The notes: generated from the sequence alone by a model not told the origin. A DNA stretch of 64,000 nucleotides from Castellaniella sp049671645 (GCF_049671645.1 NZ_JBATVG010000013.1:137560-201559), one strand, 5' to 3'. Positions 43,904 through 52,852 are shown, counted from the stretch's first letter. Translations and numbers: made by a program.

Positions 43904-45571
43904 TTACCCGGGCGCGGAAAGCGGGTTCGGCGCGGACCGGAAACGCAGGCGGGCCCCGACCGGCACCTGCGCCAATCGGTCCAACTGCGCGCTCAGCACC
44001 ACGGCGATGACCGGATATCCCCCCGTCAGCGGATGATCGGCCAGGAACAGGACAGGCTGTCCGCTGGGCGGCACCTGCAGAGCGCCCGCGACGGTTCCTT
44101 CGCTGGGCAGTTCCCCGGGACGCGCGCGCACCAGGGGCTCGGCTCCGGCCAGCCGCATGCCCACCCGGTTGGACTGCGGCGTCACGACCCAGTCCTGCGA
44201 CAGGAGCCGGCGCAGAGTGTCAGCGTCGAACCAGTCATCCCTCGGGCCGAGCACCACATCGAAAGTCACCTGATCTCCCGCGCAAAGCGCATCGGCCTCA
44301 TCGGACACAGGTCTGTCATCAACCGGACCGTCCTCGAACGGAAGCAGGCGGCCGACCGACACCCGGTCGCCCCGCCTCAGGGGCTCGGGGCCCATGCCGG
44401 CGAGGATGTCGGTGGCGCAACTACCCAGGACGGGCCGCGCCGCCCAGCCGCCGGCAACGGCCACATAGCAGCGCACGCCGGCGCGTACCCGGCCGATCCG
44501 CAGCTCGTCTCCCTCGTTCAGCACGATGGGATGGCCGGCTGCCGCAGGCAGGCGCATGCCCGATGCCGAAGTCACGACCACCGGCGCCGTGGCGCCGGTC
44601 ACCGCCATCACGGCCCGCCCGTGGCAGAGCAGCCGCAATCCACCCAGCGCGTGTTCCAACACCGGCGCGCCGGGCGGATTGCCCACCAATCGATTGGCGC
44701 GGCGCATGGACCGGCGGTCGAGCGCGCCCGACCGGGAAACCCCCAGGCGCGTCAGACCGGGCCGGCCTTCGTCCTGGATCAGGGTCTGCAAGCCCGTATC
44801 CAGCACCTCGCAGGCCGTCGGCGCATCGGGCGCAGCAGCATCGGCCACACTGGGCGGCGGCGCAGACTTCGTCCTCGCAGCGGCGGGCAAACTGCGCACG
44901 GTCCCGGGGGCGTCCAGATCGCGGAAACGGACCTGGAAGCCCGGTTGCACCAGCGCCGGTTCGGCCCGATCCATATCCCACATGCGCCAGGGCGTCTCGC
45001 CCAGCAATTGCCAGCCGCCCGGGCTGTCGGACGGATAGACGGCGCTGAAATCCCCGGCCACCGCCACCGACCCTGCCGGCACGCGCACGCGCGGCGCGCC
45101 GCGCCGGGGCACGCCATGGAAACAGGGATCGCCGCCCGCCAGGTAAACGAAACCCGGCGCAAACCCGGCGAAAGCCGCCAGATAGTCGCTGCCGGTATGG
45201 CGCTCGATCAGTTCGGCACGCGTCAGGCCGAGCAGGTCGGCGACCGCTTCCAGGTCCTCGCCCGCGTAGCGCACGGGGATCTCCACGCGGCGGACGGCGG
45301 TCCTCGCCCGGTTCGTCACCGGGCGCGTGGTCGACGGTTCGGTCCGCGCCCGCATGGCTGCGGCGATCCGCTGCAGCCATGCGGCAACCTCCCGGGCCGT
45401 CAGGACGGACGGGCTGAACAGCACCAGCAGCGTGCGAGCGGCGGGAATCACGTCCTCCACGCCGGCGGGCCAGGCGCCCAGAGCCTGGAACAGCGCCAGA
45501 GTCTCGTCCAGCGAACCGAGTTCCGCCAACACGGCGCCGTCACCGGCCGGCAGACAGCGCGGAGAAATCAT
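43904..45571 (-). CDS. pxpBC: Fused 5-oxoprolinase subunits B and C
   Basis: 555-residue fusion. Residues of about 1-220 match PxpB/KipI (DYLAAFAGFAPGFVYLAG and HGVPRRGAPRVRVPAGS). Residues of about 250-555 match PxpC/KipA (EVLDTGLQTLIQDEGRPGL, GVSRSGALD, FLADHPLTGGYPVIA). With PxpA it opens 5-oxoproline to glutamate using ATP. The two subunits are usually separate genes, and here a Pro/Ala-rich linker joins them. The ATG at 45571 overlaps the pxpA stop by four bases. Urea carboxylase-type domains are related, but there is no biotin domain here. Confidence 0.92.
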   Translation of the reverse strand: MISPRCLPAGDGAVLAELGSLDETLALFQALGAWPAGVEDVIPAARTLLVLFSPSVLTAREVAAWLQRIAAAMRARTEPSTTRPVTNRARTAVRRVEIPVRYAGEDLEAVADLLGLTRAELIERHTGSDYLAAFAGFAPGFVYLAGGDPCFHGVPRRGAPRVRVPAGSVAVAGDFSAVYPSDSPGGWQLLGETPWRMWDMDRAEPALVQPGFQVRFRDLDAPGTVRSLPAAARTKSAPPPSVADAAAPDAPTACEVLDTGLQTLIQDEGRPGLTRLGVSRSGALDRRSMRRANRLVGNPPGAPVLEHALGGLRLLCHGRAVMAVTGATAPVVVTSASGMRLPAAAGHPIVLNEGDELRIGRVRAGVRCYVAVAGGWAARPVLGSCATDILAGMGPEPLRRGDRVSVGRLLPFEDGPVDDRPVSDEADALCAGDQVTFDVVLGPRDDWFDADTLRRLLSQDWVVTPQSNRVGMRLAGAEPLVRARPGELPSEGTVAGALQVPPSGQPVLFLADHPLTGGYPVIAVVLSAQLDRLAQVPVGARLRFRSAPNPLSAPG

Positions 45572-46332
45572 ATTGCCCGCACATCCACGAACGGCGTCAG
45601 GGCGACACCGGAGGACTCGAGCCGCTGCCGCACCGCGCGCGCCAGGGCGACAGCGCCCGGGCTGTCGCCATGCACGCAGATCGAGTCGGCCTGCAGGCGC
45701 ACACGGCTGCCGTCGATGGCGGTGATTTCGCCCGTGCGGACCAGGTCCAGCATGCGGTCGGCGACCTGGGCAGGATCGTGCAGCACGGCGCCCGCCTCGC
45801 GGCGCGACACCAGCGCCCCGGCGGGCGTGTAAGCCCGGTCGGCGAAGGCCTCGGCCACCACGCGCAGACCGCGCGCCCGCGCCCAGTCCAGCAACGGCGA
45901 ACCTGCCAGCCCCATCAGGACCAGGCCGGGGTCCAGCGCCAGCATGCCGGCAATCACGTCCGCCGCCTGCCGCTCGTCGTGAGCGATCGTGTTGTACAGG
46001 GCGCCGTGCGGCTTGACGTACGCGACCCGGGTCCCGGCGGCAGCGGCCAGGCCCTGCAGGGCGCCGATCTGATAGATCACGTCGGCCACCAGTTCGCGGC
46101 TGGACGGGTCCATATTGCGGCGGCCGAAGCCGACCAGGTCGGGATAGGCCACATGCGCCCCGATGACCACGCCACGATCCGCCGCCGCGCGCAGGGTATC
46201 CAGGATGCCGGCCGGGTCCCCAGCATGAAAACCGCATGCGACGTTGGCGCTGGTGACGATGTCCAACATGCTGGCATCGTCGCCCATGCGCCAGGCGCCG
46301 AAGCTTTCCCCCAGATCACTGTTCAAGTCCAT
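45568..46332 (-). CDS. pxpA: 5-oxoprolinase subunit A (LamB/YcsF family)
   Basis: 254-residue PxpA. The N-terminus DLNSDLGESFGAWRMGDD and NVACGFHAGDP are the family signature, with Asp and His residues of the proposed active site. It phosphorylates and opens 5-oxoproline together with PxpB and PxpC. AAGGAAA lies before the ATG. It is the first gene of the leftward pxpA-pxpBC pair and divergent from a GntR gene; a GGATTG-N5-CAATCC palindrome lies in between. Confidence 0.94.
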   Translation of the reverse strand: MDLNSDLGESFGAWRMGDDASMLDIVTSANVACGFHAGDPAGILDTLRAAADRGVVIGAHVAYPDLVGFGRRNMDPSSRELVADVIYQIGALQGLAAAAGTRVAYVKPHGALYNTIAHDERQAADVIAGMLALDPGLVLMGLAGSPLLDWARARGLRVVAEAFADRAYTPAGALVSRREAGAVLHDPAQVADRMLDLVRTGEITAIDGSRVRLQADSICVHGDSPGAVALARAVRQRLESSGVALTPFVDVRAI

Positions 46333-46373
46333 GATGTTTCCTTATCATTTCAGGCAATGCGATGGATTGTTGA

Positions 46374-46390
46374 GCAATCCGCCCCATCAA
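46374..46390. promoter_or_regulatory. Operator candidate between pxpA and gntR
   Basis: Perfect palindrome GGATTG-TTGAG-CAATCC in the 101-bp divergent gap. Related to GATTGAACAATC upstream of the TRAP genes at 47180-47191; both contain GATTGTT and CAATC when read on one strand. Suggests that one FCD regulator controls catabolic and transport genes. Confidence 0.6.
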
Positions 46391-46433
46391 AAAACAAACC
46401 GCCGCCCAGCCAACCTACGAACCAGGGGACTCC

Positions 46434-47105
46434 ATGCAATCCCGGCATTATCCCAGCGCCATCCCATCCCCGAGCCTGGCCGACACGGTCGCCGAAAACC
46501 TGCGCCAGCAACTGATCCAGGGCCAATTGCATGCGGGACAACGCCTGTCCGAAGCCAGCCTGAGCGAGCAACTGGACGTATCGCGCAATACCCTGCGCGA
46601 GGCCTTCCGCGTCCTGGTCAAGGAAGGTCTCCTGCACCACGAACCCAACCGTGGCGTATCGGTCGTCGTCCCCAGCATCGCCGACATTATCGACATCTAT
46701 CGGGTACGCCGCCTGATCGAGTGCCAGGCGCTGGCCCAGGCCTGGCCGCGCCACCCAGCCCACAAGCGCCTGAATCAGGCCACCGATGCCGCGCGGCAGA
46801 TGCGCGAAGCGGGAGACTGGCTGGGCGTGGGGTCGGCCAACATGGCATTTCATGCGGGCATCGTCGCCCTGGCCGACAGCGCCCGCCTGTCGGCGATGTT
46901 CGCCGACATCGCCGCCGAACTGCGCCTGGCCTTCGGCCTGCTGGACGACCCGGAATACCTGCACGCGCCTTTTGTGGACCAGAACATTCACCTGTTGAAC
47001 CTGTTTGAATCCGGCGATACGGCCGCCGCCGCGCAAACCCTGGAACATTACCTGATCCAGTCCGAACGCATGGTGCTGTCGGTCTACGCCCGACGCATCG
47101 ACTAA
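46434..47105 (+). CDS. GntR-family regulator, FCD domain, of the 5-oxoproline module
   Basis: 223-residue regulator. The winged helix covers about residues 13-78 (GQLHAGQRLSEASLSEQLDV, then SRNTLREAFRVLVKEGLL) and the FCD domain about 85-215, with the FHAGIVALADS segment and a late DQNIHLLNL. It sits between pxpA (divergent) and the TRAP genes (downstream, 277 bp), and palindromes flank it on both sides. The most likely effector is 5-oxoproline or glutamate (inference). The ATG at 46434 follows GGGGA. Confidence 0.9.
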   Translation: MQSRHYPSAIPSPSLADTVAENLRQQLIQGQLHAGQRLSEASLSEQLDVSRNTLREAFRVLVKEGLLHHEPNRGVSVVVPSIADIIDIYRVRRLIECQALAQAWPRHPAHKRLNQATDAARQMREAGDWLGVGSANMAFHAGIVALADSARLSAMFADIAAELRLAFGLLDDPEYLHAPFVDQNIHLLNLFESGDTAAAAQTLEHYLIQSERMVLSVYARRID

Positions 47106-47179
47106 GCCCCCGCATTCCGGCCGCCGGACGCGCACCCCGCAGCGCAGGGGAGCAGCCGCCACGCTCGGCCCTTTCATAT

Positions 47180-47191
47180 GATTGAACAATC
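47180..47191. promoter_or_regulatory. Operator candidate upstream of the TRAP genes
   Basis: Perfect 12-bp palindrome GATTGAACAATC, about 190 bp before the binding-protein start, in an AT-rich patch that continues with CACAATCAAATG. It shares half-sites with 46374-46390. The remainder of the 277-bp gap 47106-47382 shows no gene. Confidence 0.55.
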
Positions 47192-47382
47192 ACAATCAAA
47201 TGAATGAACAAACAAAGACTATATCGCCTACAAAAATATTCGCATTGTTGAAAACCCTGATGGATGCCGGGCAATAGCTGCGCTACTGTTTCCCCTGGCC
47301 ATTGACTGGATCAGACCCGGCCCACCGGCGCATATGTTCCCCATGGCCCTGCCACCTCGATCACGACCTGCTAGGAGATCTG

Positions 47383-48363
47383 ATGAAACGTCGCGCCTTT
47401 TTCACCGCCACCCTGGCTGCCGGCCTGGGCCTGGCGTTCAACGCCCATGCCGCCGCGCAATGGGATCTGGCCTCGGCCTACCCCGCCTTCAATTTCCATA
47501 CCCAGAACCTGGAACAGTTCGCCAAAGACGTATCCACCGCCACGAACGGCGATGTGAAGATCACGGTGCACTCGGGCGCATCGCTCTTCAAGATGCCCGA
47601 GATCAAACGCGCGGTGCAGGGCGGGCAAGCCCAGGCCGGCGAATTCTTCATGGTCAGCTTCCAGAACGAATGGCCGCTGTTCGGGCTGGACGGCCTGCCC
47701 TTCCTGGCCGGCAATTACGACGAGGCCTGGAAACTCTATCAGGCCCAGCGCCCCGCCCTGGACAAGAAACTGGACCAGCAGGGCATGAAACTGCTGTATG
47801 CCGTCGCCTGGCCGCCGCAAAGCATCTATAGCAACAAACCCATCAACACCGTCGCCGATCTTAAAGGCATGAAATGGCGGGTCTACAGCCCGACCACGGC
47901 CCGCATCGGCGAACTGGTCGGCGCCCAGCCCGTCACCATCCAGGAAGCCGAACTGACCCAGGCGCTGGCCACCGGGGTCATCGAAGGCCTGATCACCTCC
48001 AGCGCCACGGGGGCCGACAACAAGCTCTACGAGCAGATGAAATATTTCACCAACGTCCAGGCCTGGATTCCCAAGAACGCGGTGGTCGTCAACAAGAAAG
48101 CCTTCGATGCGCTACCCAAGGCCGAGCAGGACGCCGTGCTGAAAGCCGCCTCCCAGGCCGAGGAACGCGGCTGGAAGACATCCCGCCAGGTGGATGCCGA
48201 TTCCATCGCCAAGCTGAAGGCCGGCGGCATGCAGATCGTCGAACCCTCGGCCGAACTGCGCGCAGGGCTGGCGAAGGTCGGCGACACGGTCATCCAGGAA
48301 TGGACGGCCAAGGCCGGCGACGACGGCAAGCAGGTGCTGGCTGCGTATCGCGCCGGTAAATAA
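47383..48363 (+). CDS. TRAP substrate-binding protein, probable 5-oxoproline receptor
   Basis: 326-residue periplasmic DctP-type protein. The signal peptide MKRRAFFTATLAAGLGLAFN ends near AHAAA. The mature part begins QWDLASAYPAFNFHTQNL and has the family motif GMKWRVYSPTTARIGELVGAQP. Bordetella pertussis has two crystallised DctP receptors that bind pyroglutamate (DctP6 and DctP7). The adjacent pxp genes make this ligand the best guess here. AGGAG precedes the ATG at 47383. It is followed by its own DctQ and DctM genes. Confidence 0.9.
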   Translation: MKRRAFFTATLAAGLGLAFNAHAAAQWDLASAYPAFNFHTQNLEQFAKDVSTATNGDVKITVHSGASLFKMPEIKRAVQGGQAQAGEFFMVSFQNEWPLFGLDGLPFLAGNYDEAWKLYQAQRPALDKKLDQQGMKLLYAVAWPPQSIYSNKPINTVADLKGMKWRVYSPTTARIGELVGAQPVTIQEAELTQALATGVIEGLITSSATGADNKLYEQMKYFTNVQAWIPKNAVVVNKKAFDALPKAEQDAVLKAASQAEERGWKTSRQVDADSIAKLKAGGMQIVEPSAELRAGLAKVGDTVIQEWTAKAGDDGKQVLAAYRAGK

Positions 48364-48387
48364 GATCGGACACGACAAGGACTTCCT

Positions 48388-48894
48388 ATGCGCAAATGGC
48401 TCGACGGCCTCTACGATGTCAGCGCCTGGCTGGCGGGGCTATGCATGATTCTGGTTCTTGTCGCCGTCACCTTCACCATCCTGGGCCGCCTGATCGGCTT
48501 TCCGGTCGGCGGCATCGATTCCTACGCGGGATACGCCATGGCGGGGTCGGGTTTCCTGGCCTTGGCCAGCACGCTGAAAAAAGGCGAACACATCCGCGTC
48601 ACTCTGGTGCTGGGCATGCTGCGGGGCGCCAAGCGCCGGGGGCTGGAACTGGCCGCTTTGCTGGTCGCCACCCTGCTGGCCGGTTTCCTGGCCTTCTATT
48701 CCGCACGGCTGGTCTGGCAATCCTGGGTCTTCCAGGACATTTCCACGGGCATCGACGCCACGCCGATGTGGATCCCGCAGATCCTGATGGCGGTGGGCAC
48801 CCTGGTGTTCTTCATCGCCTTCCTGGACGAGTTCTGCCTGGAATGCCACGGCCGGCGCGACCATGAATCCACCGAGGACCTGCACCATGAATGA
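48388..48894 (+). CDS. TRAP transporter small permease (DctQ type), 5-oxoproline module
   Basis: 168-residue membrane protein with four hydrophobic helices (about 10-32, 45-62, 82-104 and 127-147). The DctQ motif is GGIDSYAGYAMAGSGFLALA followed by KKGEHIRVTL. It forms the membrane part of the TRAP carrier with the DctM protein, whose start overlaps its stop by eight bases. The tail after about 150 is acidic and His-rich. Confidence 0.9.
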   Translation: MRKWLDGLYDVSAWLAGLCMILVLVAVTFTILGRLIGFPVGGIDSYAGYAMAGSGFLALASTLKKGEHIRVTLVLGMLRGAKRRGLELAALLVATLLAGFLAFYSARLVWQSWVFQDISTGIDATPMWIPQILMAVGTLVFFIAFLDEFCLECHGRRDHESTEDLHHE

Positions 48895-50182
48895 GATCAC
48901 CGCCAGCTTCGCCCTGATCGTGGTCCTGTTCGCCCTGCTGGGCGGCGGGGTCTGGGTCGGCCTGACCCTGGCCGGTGTGGCCCTGTTCGGCATGGAATTC
49001 TTTTCCGCCCGTCCGGCCGGCGACGCCATGGCCATCACCATCTGGGGCAGTTCCAGCAGTTGGACGCTGACCGCGCTGCCGCTGTTCATCTGGATGGGCG
49101 AAATCCTCTACCGCACCAACCTGTCGGAAAACCTGTTCCGGGGTCTGGCTCCCTGGGTGAACCGCCTGCCCGGGCGCCTGCTGCACACCAATGTGCTGGG
49201 CTGCACGATCTTCGCCTCGGTCTGCGGCTCATCGGCGGCCACCTGCGTCACCGTGGGCAAGATGAACCTGCCCGAACTGCGCAAGCGCGGCTACCCCGAC
49301 GCGCAGATCATCGGCTCGCTGGGCGGGCCGGCCACGCTGGGATTGCTGATTCCGCCCTCCATCATCCTGATCGTCTACGGCGTGGCGGCGGAAACCTCCA
49401 TCGCCAAGCTCTTCATCGCCGGCATCGTTCCGGGCCTGCTGCTGGCGGCGCTGTTCAGCGGCTGGCTGATCGGCTGGGCGCTGCTGCACCCCGACCAGGT
49501 CCCCGAAGTCGCCACCCGGATGGGCCTGCGCGAAAAGCTGCGCGAATCGCGCCAGCTGATTCCGGTCGTGCTGCTGATCCTGGGCGTCATCGCCAGCATC
49601 TACACCGGCGTGGCCACTGCCACGGAATCCGCCGCCATCGGGGTGCTGGGCGCCTTCCTGCTGTCGGCCTCGCAAAAATCCCTGACCTGGCAATCGTTCC
49701 GGGATTCCCTGCTGGGGGCCACTCGCCTGTATTGCATGATCGCCCTGATCCTGGCGGGCGCCGCATTCATGACGCTCTCCATGGGCTACATCGGCCTGCC
49801 GCGCCAATTGGCCGAATTCGTCGGCGGCCTGCAACTGTCGCCCGCCATGCTGATCGTCGCCCTGGGGCTGTTCTACATCGTGCTGGGCTGCTTTCTGGAC
49901 GGCATTTCCACAATCGTCCTGACCATGGGCGTCGTGCTGCCCATCATCCATGCGGCGGGCATCGATCCGCTGTGGTTCGGCATCTTCCTGGTGATCACGG
50001 TGGAAACGGCCCAGATCACGCCGCCGGTGGGTTTCAACCTGTTCGTGCTGCAAAGCATGACACGCAAGGAAATCACGTACATCGCCCGGGTCTGCGCCCC
50101 CTATTTCGGCCTGATGATGCTGCTGCTGGTGGTGCTGTGGTTCTTCCCCGGGCTGGCGACCTGGCTGCCATCCCACATGTAG
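48887..50182 (+). CDS. TRAP transporter large permease (DctM type), 5-oxoproline module
   Basis: 431-residue carrier subunit with about 12 helices and typical DctM motifs: WTLTALPLFIWMGEILYRT, CGSSAATCVTVGKM, and PPSIILIVYGVAAETSIAKL. GAGGA lies ten bases before the ATG at 48887. An in-frame ATG at 48863 falls inside dctQ and is not preferred. It completes the P-Q-M set beside pxpA, pxpBC and the GntR gene. Confidence 0.93.
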   Translation: MNEITASFALIVVLFALLGGGVWVGLTLAGVALFGMEFFSARPAGDAMAITIWGSSSSWTLTALPLFIWMGEILYRTNLSENLFRGLAPWVNRLPGRLLHTNVLGCTIFASVCGSSAATCVTVGKMNLPELRKRGYPDAQIIGSLGGPATLGLLIPPSIILIVYGVAAETSIAKLFIAGIVPGLLLAALFSGWLIGWALLHPDQVPEVATRMGLREKLRESRQLIPVVLLILGVIASIYTGVATATESAAIGVLGAFLLSASQKSLTWQSFRDSLLGATRLYCMIALILAGAAFMTLSMGYIGLPRQLAEFVGGLQLSPAMLIVALGLFYIVLGCFLDGISTIVLTMGVVLPIIHAAGIDPLWFGIFLVITVETAQITPPVGFNLFVLQSMTRKEITYIARVCAPYFGLMMLLLVVLWFFPGLATWLPSHM

Positions 50183-50235
50183 GGATCCGGGCGCCCCAAC
50201 GCGCGCATGCCATGCGTGCGCAGCGGGCGCGGGGC

Positions 50236-50457
50236 TTATTCCAGGCCGCGGTTCAGGCGCTCGAGCTCGACGGCCGATACGCCTTCGATGGCCTTCAGAG
50301 CGCACAGCCGCTCCTCTTCGATGCGGCCGGCAATCGCGCCCACCTCGGCAAGCTCGCGCTCTATGGTCAGGCCGGCCTGCCGGCAGCGCTCCAGGACGGC
50401 GGGATACCGGTCGCGCCAGTCCTCGCTCACCAGCAGCGTCAGGCGTATCTGTCCCAT
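50236..50457 (-). CDS. Small I9-like (subtilisin propeptide fold) protein
   Basis: 73 residues. The predicted order strand-helix-strand-strand-helix-strand (IRLTLLVSED / RYPAVLERCRQAGL / TIERELAEVGAIAGRI / RLCALKAIEGV / SAVELERL) fits the inhibitor I9 fold of subtilisin propeptides, with the typical IEGVSAVE near the end. It is encoded 16 bp after the subtilase gene, on the same strand, so it could act as a separate inhibitor or folding helper. There is no signal peptide. Longer frames running back into the protease gene are shadows. Confidence 0.65.
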   Translation of the reverse strand: MGQIRLTLLVSEDWRDRYPAVLERCRQAGLTIERELAEVGAIAGRIEEERLCALKAIEGVSAVELERLNRGLE

Positions 50458-50473
50458 GATGCCGGGTTCCGGT

Positions 50474-51673
50474 TCACTCGGCATCGGGCGCCCGCACCAA
50501 GCCGGCGCCGACATCCCGATAAGAATCGTCAAGCGCCTGGGCGCTGTCCACCAACCGCTCCGCAAGGCGCGCGGCACGCGCCTTGGGATCCTGCTGGGCA
50601 TGCAGGGCGGCCACTCCCGCCACGAACGGGGTGGCCATGCTGGTGCCGCTGAGCTTCCGGTAAAGCCCCGGCCTCGGCCAGGATGACAACACGTCGACGC
50701 CAGGGGCCGCCAGGTTGACTTCCCCGCCATCCCCCTGCAAGCCGCCGCTGGAAAAAGGCGCCACGGCCAGCTTCTGATCCACGGCGGCCACGGCCATGAT
50801 CGAAGGGCAATTGGCCGGGTGGCCCACGGGCGCGATCGAATCCGGCCGGTGGCTGTCATTGCCCGCCGCCGCCACGATGAGCGTGCCGGCGGCCAGGGCA
50901 CGCTTGGCGACCTCTTCGAACACCCGGGAATAACTCTGCCCCGGCTCGACCGGACTGCCCAGCGACATGGAAATAATGTGGCATCCCTGGCTGACGGCCC
51001 AGTTGATCCCCTCCAGAATGCCGCCATCGCCGCCGCTGCCCTCATCCCCCAGGACTTTGCCGATATACAGCTGGGCCTCGCCCGCCACGCCATAGCGCGT
51101 CCCACCCTCGGGATCGCGGGGGCCGGCAGCGATCCCGGCGCAGTGCGTGCCATGGCCATTGCCATCCTGCACAGGCTGGCCCGCGACAAACGAGCGGCTT
51201 GTAATGGCGCGGCCGGAAAAATCCGGATGCGACAGATCGAGCCCGGTATCCAGGACGGCAATCCGGATGCCCTGCCCGGTTTGGGTGGACGCATCGGCGC
51301 CGACGGCCCGGATGCCCCACGAAACAGTCTCATCCTGCAGCGGCGCGGCGGCGCCTCCGGGCGCTACGGGATTGACGCCGATGGCATGGACCGTGCGTTC
51401 CGGCTCGACGGCCAGAATGGAATCGCCATCCGCCGCCGCCTCGACGAGACGCACGCGGGCCGGTTCCGAGCACCGCACAAAGGCAACGCCGATGTGATCG
51501 AACACCAAGGCGCAGGCCTCGTCCAGAGCGCCCAACCCTTCCTCGGTCCGGCGCTGGATCCGCAGTTGAGCCAGGTCGGACAGATGCCGGATGCCGGCCT
51601 CCATGCGATCCTGATGAAAAAGAACCAGATAATGGCCCGTCCCGGACCGGGACTGAGCAGTGGTGTCCGGCAT
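50474..51673 (-). CDS. S8 family serine peptidase (subtilase)
   Basis: 399-residue subtilisin-like protease with an intact triad: Asp142 (VLDTGLDLSHPDF), His174 (NGHGTHCAG), Ser345 (SGTSMATPF) and oxyanion Asn272 (AAGNDSH). Residues of about 14-98 look like a propeptide-type domain (HYLVLFHQDR, ending ILAVEPERTVHAI). No signal peptide is visible, so it appears cytoplasmic. AGGAGG precedes the ATG. The next gene encodes a 73-residue I9-like protein. The substrate and role are unknown. Confidence 0.88.
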   Translation of the reverse strand: MPDTTAQSRSGTGHYLVLFHQDRMEAGIRHLSDLAQLRIQRRTEEGLGALDEACALVFDHIGVAFVRCSEPARVRLVEAAADGDSILAVEPERTVHAIGVNPVAPGGAAAPLQDETVSWGIRAVGADASTQTGQGIRIAVLDTGLDLSHPDFSGRAITSRSFVAGQPVQDGNGHGTHCAGIAAGPRDPEGGTRYGVAGEAQLYIGKVLGDEGSGGDGGILEGINWAVSQGCHIISMSLGSPVEPGQSYSRVFEEVAKRALAAGTLIVAAAGNDSHRPDSIAPVGHPANCPSIMAVAAVDQKLAVAPFSSGGLQGDGGEVNLAAPGVDVLSSWPRPGLYRKLSGTSMATPFVAGVAALHAQQDPKARAARLAERLVDSAQALDDSYRDVGAGLVRAPDAE

Positions 51674-51893
51674 GGCGACCTCCTGTCAAGACGACTTCTT
51701 TCTTGCACGTTAGCACGGTCGATTCTTGAAAAGACCCCGTGGCAATGGGTTCTTGCAATCCGTTCCCCACAGACACACCCCGGTTCAGGATCGCTTGGGG
51801 ACGAAGACGAGGACCGATGAAACGACGGGCCGGCCGACGGCATCCAATGCCGTGAGAAGCAGCAATACCCGCTGCCCATTCAAGGAGAAAAGC

Positions 51894-52328
51894 ATGATCC
51901 GCTCGATCTTGACGGCCACCGCAACCGCCGCCGCCCTGACCCTTTCCCTGGGTTCCTCCCCCGTCATGGCCGCGCAAGCCAGCGTCACCAAGGCCCCGCC
52001 CGCCGCTCCCTACAAGGCAGTCAGTTCCCTGGTGAAGCTGCCCGACTTCATCCCCGGGATGGGGCAGCTGTTCGTCGACCCGGCCACCCTGCCGGCCGGC
52101 CCCTTCCTGGGGTATGACCGCAATGGCAAGCTGGTCAACACGACCTACATGATCCCGCTGTCGGCCATGAAAGCGGACATGAACCTGCACGACCTGAAAG
52201 CGCCCGCCGGCACGGTCGACCACGTGGACATCATGTACAACGCCGGTCACCCGGGCGTCGCCGAGCCGCACATCCACATCGTGCTGTGGAACGTCCCGGT
52301 CAGCCAGGAAAGCCGCGTGGCGAAATGA
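51894..52328 (+). CDS. Exported protein with His-rich C-terminus, unknown function
   Basis: 144 residues, not firmly recognised. A clear signal peptide (MIRSILTATATAAALTLSLG, cleavage after VMAA) is followed by a domain with two aromatic/glycine-rich segments and a C-terminal EPHIHIVLWNVP, where two histidines could bind metal. AAGGAG precedes the ATG. The preceding 220 bp hold no gene. Its stop overlaps the cupredoxin start by four bases, so the two are coupled; a shared role in copper handling or electron transfer is possible. Confidence 0.7.
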   Translation: MIRSILTATATAAALTLSLGSSPVMAAQASVTKAPPAAPYKAVSSLVKLPDFIPGMGQLFVDPATLPAGPFLGYDRNGKLVNTTYMIPLSAMKADMNLHDLKAPAGTVDHVDIMYNAGHPGVAEPHIHIVLWNVPVSQESRVAK

Positions 52329-52852
52329 AAGCCCTCGCCTTTGACCCCCGGCGACGTCTGCTGTTGTCCGCCGGGGGCGGCCTCCTGCTGACCGCCGCGC
52401 TGCAGCCACGCGCGCGGGCGGCCGGCGACGAGGTCGAGATCGCCCTGTCCGGCACCGCCAGCGGATCCGAAGTCTGGTTCCGACCGCGCGGCCTGCTGAT
52501 CCGGCCGGGACAGACCGTCCGCTGGATCAACAAGGACGCCGGCAACGTCCATACCACTACGGCCTATCATCCCGACAACGGCAAGCCCCGACGCATTCCG
52601 GAAGCAGCCAGCAGCTGGAATTCCGACTATCTGATGCCCGGAAAATCATTCGCCATCACGTTCGACGTACCCGGCGTCTACGATTATTTCTGCATCCCGC
52701 ATGAACACGCGGGCATGGTGGGACGCATCATCGTCGGCACGGCAGACGCCGCCGTCGAGCCCTATGCCGATACGGACGCCAAGCTGCCCGAAGCCGCGCT
52801 GAAACACTTCCCCAGCGTGGCGGACATTCTGAAGGGGGCGCCTATCCTGTAG
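52325..52852 (+). CDS. Cupredoxin (plastocyanin/pseudoazurin-like)
   Basis: 175-residue exported blue-copper protein. The N-terminal RRRLLLSAGGGLLLTAAL resembles a twin-arginine signal ending near RARAA. Type 1 copper ligands can be proposed: His76 (NVHTTT), Cys123, then His126 or His128, and Met131 in YFCIPHEHAGM. A C-terminal extension of about 35 residues follows the fold. Cupredoxins shuttle electrons in the periplasm. It is translationally coupled to the exported protein upstream; no oxidase or reductase gene is adjacent. Confidence 0.86.
   Translation: MKALAFDPRRRLLLSAGGGLLLTAALQPRARAAGDEVEIALSGTASGSEVWFRPRGLLIRPGQTVRWINKDAGNVHTTTAYHPDNGKPRRIPEAASSWNSDYLMPGKSFAITFDVPGVYDYFCIPHEHAGMVGRIIVGTADAAVEPYADTDAKLPEAALKHFPSVADILKGAPIL

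Noticed and set aside
49060..50652. 530-codon frame overlapping dctM of the 5-oxoproline module
   Set aside because: Out-of-frame shadow of the conserved DctM gene; Arg/Ala/Gly/His-rich with no recognisable domain.
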